Source: Moraxellaceae bacterium (GTDB taxonomy: Bacteria > Pseudomonadota > Gammaproteobacteria > Pseudomonadales > UBA3067). From it: a DNA stretch of 6,711 nt. Position numbers and translations under genes: made by a program. The stretch is taken from contig NVTH01000227.1 in the NCBI GenBank assembly GCA_002401525.1, positions 1 to 6,711 on the forward strand. The letters run 5' to 3'. Each line of letters begins with the position of its first letter. Position 1 is the first letter of the stretch. Below, in pieces: positions 1 through 5,658 of this stretch. The notes beneath the pieces are model-generated. The model had not been told where the DNA came from, made no database searches, and saw only the letters and a program-made list of their open reading frames with translations.

Positions 1-40
1 GCGGCCCTAACTCGGTTACTGTCGGCATATAAAGTGTGCA

Positions 41-69
41 TAAAACGATAGGCGGATATTAAATCCACC
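41..69 (-). terminator. Rho-independent terminator of the symporter gene
   Basis: Read on the minus strand, GGTGGAT (69 to 63) can pair with ATCCGCC (57 to 51) around a 5-nt loop. This gives a 7-bp stem with one G-U wobble, and it is followed by TATCGTTTTA (50 to 41), a U-rich tail. The hairpin begins 22 bp past the symporter stop codon. On the plus strand the wobble becomes a C-A mismatch and there is no T tract after the stem, so the signal is directional and suits the minus-strand gene. Confidence 0.6.
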
Positions 70-91
70 TTAGAAATGCTCGCTTCAAACC

Positions 92-1432
92 CTACGGTAA
101 TTTCGAAAAATATTCTTTGCTCAATTTAAATACCACCGGACTCAAGACTAATAAGGCAATTAAATTCGGTATCGCCATCATCGCATTCAAAGCATCCGCT
201 AAGGACCACACTAGCCCCAACGACATCACGGCACCTAACGGCACGGCGATGACCCAGGCGATTCGAAACGGCATCACCGCTTTCGGGCCGAAGAGAAATT
301 CTGTGCAACGTTCGCTGTAGTAGCTCCAACCTAAGATGGTGGTGAATGCAAAGACTGCCAATCCTAAACTCACTATGTACTCACCACCGGGTAATGCGGT
401 GTTAAATGCCAGAGTCGACAGGCTGGCGCCGGTTTCTCCGCTGGTCCACGCCCCGGTGACAATAATTACCAAGCCAGTGATGCTGCAAACAATTAGCGTA
501 TCAATAAAGGTGCCGAGCATCGCGATGGTTCCTTGGCGAACTGGGCTGTCGGTTTGCGCCACTGCATGAGCGATGGGGGCGCTGCCCAGGCCGGCTTCAT
601 TTGAAAACACTCCCCGTGCTACACCGAAACGAATTGCTGCCCAAACGGTAGCTCCGGCGAACCCTCCTGCGGCACTGCTAGGGGTGAAGGCATGGGTAAA
701 GATAAGGTTAAATGCGCTGGGGATTTGGCTGGCATTGATTGCCAACGTGATAATGCCTGCGAGCACGTACAGTAGCGCCATAATAGGCACCAATTTTCCC
801 GCTACGCCTGCGAGCCGTTGAATGCCTCCTAGTAAAACCAAGCCCACCAGTATCGCCAGGCTTATTCCTGTCACTAAGGGATCAATTCCAAAGGTGCTTT
901 CCAATGCATCGGCAACGGAGTTGGATTGCACGGTATTGCCAATGCCAAAGCCGGCCAACATACCAAACACTGCAAAGGCGCTGGCGAGCCATTTCCATCG
1001 CTCACCCATGCCGTTTTTAATGTAATACATGGGGCCGCCGACGGTATTGCCGTTTATATCTTTGTCTCTAAAATGCACCGCGCAAACTGCTTCGGCATAT
1101 TTGGTGGCCATGCCCACCAAGGCGATGCACCACATCCAGAATAATGCCCCAGGCCCGCCGGAATAAATGGCCGTGGCAACGCCGGCTATATTGCCGGTGC
1201 CAATGGTGGCGGAAAGTGAGGTCATTAAGGCGTTAAACGGGCTAATTAGACCTTCGCCCTGCCCCTTTCGTCCGTCCCATAACTGTTTAAAGGCGTAACC
1301 AATTTTTCGCAATGGAATGGCTTTTAAACCGATAGTTAAATATACGCCAGTGAATGCCAGCGCGAATAACATCGGTGGGCCCCAAAGAACTTGTCCACTT
1401 ATAAAGGAAAGTATTGATTCGAAAGATTCCAT
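92..1432 (-). CDS. Sodium:alanine/glycine symporter, AGCS family
   Basis: This 446-residue inner-membrane protein is a complete member of the alanine or glycine:cation symporter (AGCS, AlsT/DagA-like) family, which imports small neutral amino acids with sodium. The sequence is hydrophobic throughout with roughly 10-11 membrane segments. It shows the family hallmarks: a GTGNIAGVA segment at about residues 78-86, the GGPGALFWMW signature at 92-101, FSNEAGLGSAP at 276-286, and GWSYYSERC followed by EFLFG near 368-382. Length is normal for the family and no frame disruption is seen. The ATG at 1432 is supported by AAAGG (1443 to 1439) six bases upstream. The gene lies downstream of and co-oriented with the LysR gene, but a 241-bp spacer with its own candidate promoter suggests separate transcription. 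Family assignment is secure; the exact substrate (alanine, glycine or D-alanine) cannot be read from sequence, so no gene symbol is given. Confidence 0.95.
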   Translation of the reverse strand: MESFESILSFISGQVLWGPPMLFALAFTGVYLTIGLKAIPLRKIGYAFKQLWDGRKGQGEGLISPFNALMTSLSATIGTGNIAGVATAIYSGGPGALFWMWCIALVGMATKYAEAVCAVHFRDKDINGNTVGGPMYYIKNGMGERWKWLASAFAVFGMLAGFGIGNTVQSNSVADALESTFGIDPLVTGISLAILVGLVLLGGIQRLAGVAGKLVPIMALLYVLAGIITLAINASQIPSAFNLIFTHAFTPSSAAGGFAGATVWAAIRFGVARGVFSNEAGLGSAPIAHAVAQTDSPVRQGTIAMLGTFIDTLIVCSITGLVIIVTGAWTSGETGASLSTLAFNTALPGGEYIVSLGLAVFAFTTILGWSYYSERCTEFLFGPKAVMPFRIAWVIAVPLGAVMSLGLVWSLADALNAMMAIPNLIALLVLSPVVFKLSKEYFSKLP

Positions 1433-1497
1433 AGGGTGCCTTTAGGGGATCGTTTTATTAAGTAAACAACATAAAGCAGCGATTTCGAAGTGTACGA

Positions 1498-1525
1498 TAT
1501 ATAGATCAAGACTGCATAGACTCAA
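1498..1525 (-). promoter_or_regulatory. Candidate sigma70 promoter for the symporter gene
   Basis: On the minus strand a -35-like TTGAGT (1525 to 1520) and a -10-like TATATA (1503 to 1498) are separated by 16 bp. Each matches the sigma70 consensus at four of six positions. It would start transcription near 1491, giving a leader of about 60 nt before the ATG at 1432. This is a motif match by eye in AT-rich DNA and is only suggestive. Confidence 0.3.
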
Positions 1526-1564
1526 TTCCATGAATGGGGCTTCGCAACCGAAATTATGCTTTGG

Positions 1565-1648
1565 CTTTTAATTGTTAGTGCTTAATTTTTGGCTCTTAAT
1601 TCTTAGTTCTTTCTTCTTAGTTCTTTCTTCTTAGTTCTTAGTTCTTAG
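1565..1648. repeat. 7-bp tandem repeat array (TTCTTAG/TTCTTTC), perfect core 1600-1648
   Basis: Seven contiguous heptamers fill 1600-1648 with no gap. In order they are TTCTTAG, TTCTTTC, TTCTTAG, TTCTTTC, TTCTTAG, TTCTTAG, TTCTTAG. Decayed units continue in the same 7-bp phase to the left (CTCTTAA at 1593, TGCTTAA at 1579, TTGTTAG at 1572, CTTTTAA at 1565), so the whole array is about 12 units or 84 bp. Within the decayed part, 1561-1583 and 1589-1611 match at 20 of 23 positions with a 28-bp (four-unit) offset. The array lies 25 bp past the end of the LysR gene and about 40-120 bp upstream of the candidate symporter promoter. It does not overlap a coding region, so copy-number changes would not shift a reading frame. 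Confidence 0.9.
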
Positions 1649-1673
1649 TTTTCACTTGGACCGAAGTCATTCA

Positions 1674-2558
1674 CTACAATTTCGGGAAGATATCTCTTAG
1701 CCACGCACAGAGTAAATCATAGTTTTTTTGTTTTACTTCATTTCCCTTGGATACAAAGTAATAGCTCATGCCAGTGGGGATATGATGGGGCAATATAGCA
1801 ACCAGCCTACCTTCCTCAACGGTCTTATTTAACACCGGAAAAAAGCCCATTGTTATTCCTAACCCTTGCTCGGCGGCTTTAAGAGAAGAAAGGTAATCAT
1901 TCAAAAACACCTCCTTTCCGGGGGTAAATTTAAACACATTTCGAATCAGCTGCCACTCACGGCCACTGTCTCGAAAATGAATGATGGAGTGCCCTTCTAG
2001 CGTCTCAAGACTGGAAATTGGATTCTTATCTAAGTATTCCTTACTCGCTAAAAAATTCGATTTCATCTCGCAAATCATTTCAGCGCTACAATGATCCCAG
2101 GGTGGAACCCCACACCGAATGGAGCAATCTAAATCGGTGCCAATCAGATCCTGGATCTCCATAGAGGTTTCGATAATTAAATTAAGCTGCGGATGAGCCG
2201 ACTGAAATTCATGCAATCGAGGAATCACAATTTCATGCGCGATAAAGGGACTCATGCTGATCTTTAACGTTGAGGAATAATATTGCTGACTGAATTCTTC
2301 CAACCCTTGATCGAAATTCGCCAAGGCGTTTAGGGCAACTTGGTAATAAGATTCGCCCGCTGAGGTGAGTTCAATTTTTCGGGTTTTGCGAATAAATAAA
2401 TCCAAACCGAGGTGCTTTTCAAGGGACTTTATTTGTTGCCCCACCGCTGAAGCGGTGACATGCAGCTCCTCAGCCGCGACTTTAAAACTAGCGTGACGCG
2501 CGGACGCTTCAAATGCCACTAGATATTGAAGTTGTACTGCCCGACCTGGCTTTTGCAT
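1674..2558 (-). CDS. LysR-type transcriptional regulator, GcvA-like
   Basis: This 294-residue protein has the normal length and two-part build of LysR regulators. The N-terminal winged helix-turn-helix covers about residues 9-67. It has the typical run from LVAFEASARHASFKVAAEEL through TASAVGQQIKSLEKHLG (recognition-helix region 35-51) to LFIRKTRKIELTSAG. A type-2 periplasmic-binding-protein-like effector domain follows from about 95 to 292, with CSIRCGVPPW at 145-154 resembling the D-x-A-I-R-x-G segment of the GcvA/AmpR branch. The ATG at 2558 is the only sensible start, since the next methionine is at residue 102. Its ribosome binding site is weak (AAAGA about 12 nt upstream). The gene is divergent from the RND transporter across a palindrome-rich 373-bp spacer, so control of that gene and of itself is likely by the usual LysR logic. 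The effector is unknown. Confidence 0.93.
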   Translation of the reverse strand: MQKPGRAVQLQYLVAFEASARHASFKVAAEELHVTASAVGQQIKSLEKHLGLDLFIRKTRKIELTSAGESYYQVALNALANFDQGLEEFSQQYYSSTLKISMSPFIAHEIVIPRLHEFQSAHPQLNLIIETSMEIQDLIGTDLDCSIRCGVPPWDHCSAEMICEMKSNFLASKEYLDKNPISSLETLEGHSIIHFRDSGREWQLIRNVFKFTPGKEVFLNDYLSSLKAAEQGLGITMGFFPVLNKTVEEGRLVAILPHHIPTGMSYYFVSKGNEVKQKNYDLLCAWLRDIFPKL

Positions 2559-2611
2559 AAGCGTATTATTCTTTAATAATTTAAAAGCTCTCCACTCGCC
2601 CCATAGACTTA

Positions 2612-2640
2612 AAAATAGATAGCTTATTTCCTATATTCAA
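2612..2640 (-). promoter_or_regulatory. Candidate promoter for the LysR gene
   Basis: On the minus strand TTGAAT (2640 to 2635) and TATTTT (2617 to 2612) are separated by 17 bp, each four of six to the sigma70 consensus. The spacer between them contains the inverted repeat ATAG-N8-CTAT (2619-2634), a position from which a bound regulator could repress its own gene. The promoter would start transcription roughly 50 bp upstream of the LysR ATG. The match is weak and in AT-rich DNA. Confidence 0.28.
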
Positions 2641-2675
2641 CAAGTTATAAGACAATCCATTCATTTAAATTGACT

Positions 2676-2758
2676 TCCTAGGTCCATCCTAGGGCGTAAT
2701 CATCTGCACATAACGTAGATATTCTTCACTATACCAAAGAATATATTGTTTGCCTAGG
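2676..2758. repeat. Three copies of the palindrome CCTAGG
   Basis: CCTAGG occurs at 2677-2682, 2688-2693 and 2753-2758. I found no other copy of this hexamer in the window. The first two are part of the direct repeat TCCTAGG (2676-2682 and 2687-2693), spaced 11 bp start to start, about one helical turn. The third overlaps the candidate -35 box of the RND promoter and lies 65 bp, about six turns, further on. The arrangement suits protein binding on one face of the helix. Confidence 0.55.
2719..2744. promoter_or_regulatory. Inverted repeat ATATTCTT-N10-AAGAATAT, candidate operator
   Basis: The two 8-bp arms (2719-2726 and 2737-2744) are perfectly complementary and centred near 2731, with a 10-bp gap that puts arm centres 18 bp apart. 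It lies just upstream of the candidate RND promoter at 2750-2778, where LysR activators usually bind. The innermost T and A are separated by ten rather than eleven bases, so it is not a strict T-N11-A box. An operator role is inferred from symmetry and position. Confidence 0.4.
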
Positions 2759-2778
2759 GAGTTTAGGGCACCAATAAT
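2750..2778 (+). promoter_or_regulatory. Candidate sigma70 promoter for the RND gene
   Basis: TTGCCT (2750-2755) and AATAAT (2773-2778) are separated by an ideal 17 bp, matching the consensus boxes at four and five of six positions. The -35 box overlaps the third CCTAGG palindrome, and the -10 box lies inside the perfect palindrome CCAATAATTGG (2771-2781). Transcription would start near 2785 and give a leader of about 147 nt. It is the best plus-strand promoter I see in the spacer. Confidence 0.4.
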
Positions 2779-2845
2779 TGGCCTAAATCATTGCCGCGTT
2801 CTCAGCAGAAACCTTCTATGGCCTCGACGCCAAAACCCTGTTCTT

Positions 2846-2879
2846 GAGCATGATTTAAATAAAGCGCTGCTCTTTTTTT
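2846..2879 (+). promoter_or_regulatory. Leader hairpin followed by T7, possible weak attenuator
   Basis: GAGCA (2846-2850) can pair with TGCTC (2868-2872) and is followed directly by seven T residues (2873-2879), 52 bp before the RND start codon. The stem is only 5 bp with a 17-nt loop, so it would be a weak terminator. A competing pairing exists: AGCAG (2804-2808) is complementary to CTGCT (2867-2871), which overlaps the 3' arm. Attenuation is speculative. Confidence 0.22.
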
Positions 2880-2931
2880 AAATTCGAATCGAAAACTATT
2901 TAAGCCTCGTAATAATTAGGAGTACCACAAG

Positions 2932-5247
2932 GTGAGTCACACAGAAAAACTATCCGAATGGATCTACCTCCACAGTAAAGCGCTCACCCTAGCGGCTCTA
3001 ATCGTGTACGTCGCCGCGGCCTCGGGGTTATATTTCGCCGAATTTAAATCTGATTTTCGTTCCGCTTTTAATGAAGACAGCGAACTGATTAAAAATTACG
3101 ATCAAATCAATGAGCAATACGAGAAAGGCGAAACCATCGCTTTTTACCTAAAGTTTTCGAATTCTGGAAATATTTCTGCCGACAATATAAACGCCATCAA
3201 ATACGCCGACGACATTGCAAATACCTTGCCTTATGTGCGCTATGTTCGTTCGCTTACTTCTTATCAAAAGCCGTTTTCCGATGAAGACTCCATCGTTGCA
3301 AAATATTTGGGCGACTGGGCGCTGGAAGAAAACGGTTTACAAGGCGTCAATCAATACATCGCCGAACAGCCCCAGTTGCTAGGAGCCTTAATTGCCAATG
3401 ACTATTCTGGCGCATTGGTTTTGGCTCAGCTGGATTTACAAGAACCGCTGCACAAAAGTACATCGGGCGTTATGGAAGCGGCAAAAATTGCTGCGCGCCA
3501 AATCGAACAAAACAATCCCGGTGTGAAGGTCCATATTTCCGGCACCGCAGCCGCGGATGCCGCGCTTCAAGCTGAATTCTTTAACCTGCTTATTTATGGT
3601 TCACCGGCAATCGTTTTTTTTGTCTCTCTTGTGGTCGCGTTGTTGTTCACAAGTCCCTACATTCCCATGTCAGGGCTGACTACTGCAGGCGTTACTTTGG
3701 TGACCGCGGCGGGAATATTTGGCTGGCTGCCGATCCATTTTGATCAAATTGCTATTATGAGTGTTTTACTGGTGATGCTGTTAACTATATTGGATTGCAT
3801 CCATATCTCCAGTACTTATTTAGTCTGCCTCACCAAGTCCTTCAGTAAAGAAGCCGCCATCAAAGAATCGATTCGAGCCAATTTGATCCCCGTGTTTTTT
3901 ACTACGCTGACTACCAGCGTAGGCTTAATCACCATGCTTTTTAGCGGTTCACCGCCTTATATATTATTCGCTCAAATAGCCATTGTAGGCATCACTGCGG
4001 GGTTCGTGTACTCATTCATCTTTATGACCTCACTGACCATCTGGCTGCCTGAACCAAAGTTTGAAAAATCACCCACCAAACCGATGGTTGATTTTGCGAG
4101 ACATCTGTCTTTCAAAAAACCAAAACAAGTGATTGCCGCTTTCTCTGTGATTACCATCGCTGCATTGATCGTAATCCCGCTCAACACCATCGATGAAGAC
4201 GCCACTACCCTGTTAAAACAAGGCAACGACTTTGATACTGCAATCGAACTCATTCGGGCTGACCTTGAAGCGGACAATCAATTACTAATCGATCTCAGCG
4301 TCATTGGAGATCAATCCATTACTTCCCCTGAATTTATTTCAGCGATTGATGATTTTGAGCGCTGGCTGGATTCGGACGCCGATGTCATCAATGTCTTTAC
4401 CGTCAATGATGTAGTGAAAGAGTTTAAAAATACTTGGGATAATTCACCCAACGCAAATCGCTTACCCCAAAGCAGAGAAGAATACGAGCAAATATTGCTA
4501 GTGTATGAGATGTCCTTACAAGCGGGTCAAAGTGCAGCGGAATTCATTTCACAAGATCGCACCCAGACCTTGCTAACCGTGCTTTTAAAAGATCAGACAA
4601 ATCGCGCACTACTGATTAAAAAGCAACGTATTGAACAATGGTGGGCACAACAGAAACTGGATTTAAACGTTTCGATTTCGGGCCGTGACGTGATATTTGC
4701 TCAGCTATCGGAGGACACGGTGCACAACTCCATCTTAGGGGGCAGTATTGCTTCAATATTGATTACGCTATTTATGATCTTCAGCTTCCAATCAATCAAA
4801 TGGGGATTATTTTCAATCCTTCCTAACGCCCTCCCTTTTATACTGCTATTTGGTCTATGGGCACTTATATCAGGCGAAATCACCCAGGCTACCTGCATGG
4901 CCTTTACCATGGTGATTGGTGTCGTAGTAGACGATTCAATTCACTTTATTACAAAATTTAGAGAAGCAAAAAACACCCTGGGAATCGAAGACGCCCTTAA
5001 TAAAACCTTCGATTTTGTCGGGTCAGCCATTACGATCGGCAGCGTTGCATTTATTGTCGACGGCATATTGATTTACCTCGCCAGTGATTTTGTTCCTATC
5101 ATGACTAATGGCATATTTATTTTGTTATCGTTTGCATTGGCATGGCTCTGCGATCTGCTATTAATGCCCGCTATATTGGTATTGTATTATCAGCGTAAAG
5201 AAGCGTCACGCCCCCAAGAGGACATCCAAATTAGCAGCGCAGCCTAA
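2932..5247 (+). CDS. RND-superfamily (MMPL-like, COG1033-type) transporter
   Basis: This 771-residue protein has the duplicated RND architecture: TM1 near 17-35, a periplasmic loop of about 185 residues, five membrane segments between about 222 and 372, TM7 near 398-416, a second periplasmic loop of about 180 residues, and five more segments from about 600 to 752. Both halves keep the TM4/TM10 motif: LDCIH with D288, and GVVVDDSIHF with D667 and D668, the expected proton-relay acids. It is shorter than the roughly 1,000-residue HAE drug pumps and resembles the MMPL/hopanoid-type branch that handles lipids or hydrophobic compounds. The GTG start at 2932 is supported by AGGAG (2918-2922) nine bases upstream, with no nearby ATG and TM1 following at once. 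No adaptor or outer-membrane channel gene is adjacent. Substrate is unknown; regulation by the divergent LysR protein is likely. An extra acidic residue, D710, lies in TM11. Confidence 0.9.
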   Translation: MSHTEKLSEWIYLHSKALTLAALIVYVAAASGLYFAEFKSDFRSAFNEDSELIKNYDQINEQYEKGETIAFYLKFSNSGNISADNINAIKYADDIANTLPYVRYVRSLTSYQKPFSDEDSIVAKYLGDWALEENGLQGVNQYIAEQPQLLGALIANDYSGALVLAQLDLQEPLHKSTSGVMEAAKIAARQIEQNNPGVKVHISGTAAADAALQAEFFNLLIYGSPAIVFFVSLVVALLFTSPYIPMSGLTTAGVTLVTAAGIFGWLPIHFDQIAIMSVLLVMLLTILDCIHISSTYLVCLTKSFSKEAAIKESIRANLIPVFFTTLTTSVGLITMLFSGSPPYILFAQIAIVGITAGFVYSFIFMTSLTIWLPEPKFEKSPTKPMVDFARHLSFKKPKQVIAAFSVITIAALIVIPLNTIDEDATTLLKQGNDFDTAIELIRADLEADNQLLIDLSVIGDQSITSPEFISAIDDFERWLDSDADVINVFTVNDVVKEFKNTWDNSPNANRLPQSREEYEQILLVYEMSLQAGQSAAEFISQDRTQTLLTVLLKDQTNRALLIKKQRIEQWWAQQKLDLNVSISGRDVIFAQLSEDTVHNSILGGSIASILITLFMIFSFQSIKWGLFSILPNALPFILLFGLWALISGEITQATCMAFTMVIGVVVDDSIHFITKFREAKNTLGIEDALNKTFDFVGSAITIGSVAFIVDGILIYLASDFVPIMTNGIFILLSFALAWLCDLLLMPAILVLYYQRKEASRPQEDIQISSAA

Positions 5248-5252
5248 TAATA

Positions 5253-5292
5253 AAGGGCATCTCTAAAAAATAGTTTTACTAGGCGTGCCCTT
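5253..5292. repeat. Short hairpin repeat behind the RND gene, related to the element at 6619
   Basis: AAGGGCA (5253-5259) and TGCCCTT (5286-5292) form perfect 7-bp terminal inverted repeats around 26 nt. The first 21 bases match 6619-6639 at 19 positions in the same orientation, with the shared core ATCTCTAAAAA. It begins five bases after the RND stop. The plus-strand stem is not followed by a T run, whereas the minus strand reads into TTTATTATTA. It is therefore a poor plus-strand terminator and more likely a short or internally deleted copy of a dispersed repeat. Confidence 0.6.
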
Positions 5293-5365
5293 CAATAAAA
5301 AACCATTTCACAAAAAGCAGTGCTAAAAGGTCACAAATGATTTACCGCCCATCTCAAGGCAATTT

Positions 5366-5378
5366 ATAACCGGGTTAT
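5366..5378. promoter_or_regulatory. Perfect palindrome ATAACC-G-GGTTAT, possible operator
   Basis: Two 6-bp arms (5366-5371 and 5373-5378) flank a single central G. It lies about 280 bp upstream of the PF10118 start codon and about 170 bp upstream of the weak candidate promoter, so any link to that gene is uncertain. Symmetry is the only evidence. Confidence 0.25.
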
Positions 5379-5546
5379 TTCTGGCCAATTTAATTTTATT
5401 TTCAAGCTCGCCACTTACTCACATAAATTATCAAAATATCAAATAAGATCATATTATTCAATAAAATAGAAACCTCTAAAAACCATGGCGGTCCAAGATC
5501 GGCGCTATTTAATTGATTTTAATCATTCCGTAGTGGCCTATATTTC

Positions 5547-5577
5547 TTGCCAGATAATTTCACATTGATACTATATT
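5547..5577 (+). promoter_or_regulatory. Weak candidate promoter for the PF10118 gene
   Basis: TTGCCA (5547-5552) is five of six to the -35 consensus and TATATT (5572-5577) five of six to the -10 consensus, but the 19-bp spacing is long. The alternative -10 TACTAT (5569-5574) gives a 16-bp spacing with a poorer match. Either would start transcription some 75-80 bp upstream of the ATG at 5659. Confidence 0.3.
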
Positions 5578-5658
5578 TCCACGCAGAAAATCCCCCACAG
5601 AAATTATATTTTCGTGTGCGCTGGGTATTGCATCTCATCATTTAAAAGGGACAAACTC

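Larger units (their letters stand above)
2559..2931. other. Divergent regulatory spacer between the LysR and RND genes
   Basis: I see no credible gene in these 373 bp; the longest plus-strand ATG frame noticed (from 2817) encodes only nine residues. What the spacer does hold is a dense set of short symmetric elements: ATAG-N8-CTAT at 2619-2634, CCTAGG at 2677-2682, 2688-2693 and 2753-2758, ATATTCTT-N10-AAGAATAT at 2719-2744, and CCAATAATTGG at 2771-2781. There are candidate promoters in each direction and a leader hairpin followed by seven T residues at 2846-2879. This is consistent with a complex divergent promoter region. Confidence 0.6.
5248..5658. other. Spacer between the RND and PF10118 genes
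   Basis: These 411 bp contain a repeat-like hairpin next to the RND stop (5253-5292), a perfect 13-bp palindrome at 5366-5378, a very AT-rich tract around 5390-5475 and a weak candidate promoter near 5547-5577. The only small plus-strand frame with a plausible ribosome binding site is ten codons long (5337-5369). No RNA gene is recognised. The length argues that the PF10118 gene has its own promoter rather than depending on read-through from the RND gene. Confidence 0.55.

Noticed and set aside
117..1144. Several 67-82 codon plus-strand open frames and one minus-strand frame across the symporter gene
   Set aside because: They overlap a full, family-matching coding region on the minus strand, have no recognisable domains and show low-complexity composition typical of antisense or out-of-frame shadows.
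1600..1648. Could the heptamer array be a CRISPR array?
   Set aside because: Units are 7 bp, directly abutting and without spacers; no cas genes are near.
2619..2634. ATAG-N8-CTAT as a canonical LysR T-N11-A box
   Set aside because: The symmetric T and A are separated by 12 bases, not 11, and short AT-rich dyads are frequent here; mentioned only within the spacer and promoter entries.
3972..4910. Two antisense open frames (101 and 69 codons) inside the RND gene
   Set aside because: Both are opposite conserved RND membrane segments, have no recognised similarity and lie within a clearly real gene.
5253..5292. Plus-strand intrinsic terminator of the RND gene
   Set aside because: The loop is 26 nt and the stem is followed by CAATAAAAAACC, not a T run, so I listed it as a repeat rather than a terminator.
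5337..5369. Ten-codon frame (MIYRPSQGNL) with AAAAGG six bases upstream
   Set aside because: The ribosome binding site is good, but ten codons cannot be separated from chance without ribosome profiling or conservation.
5614..5658. GTG start that would extend the PF10118 protein by 15 residues
   Set aside because: There is no good ribosome binding site before it, the added residues do not resemble the family, and the ATG at 5659 has AAGGG at ideal spacing.
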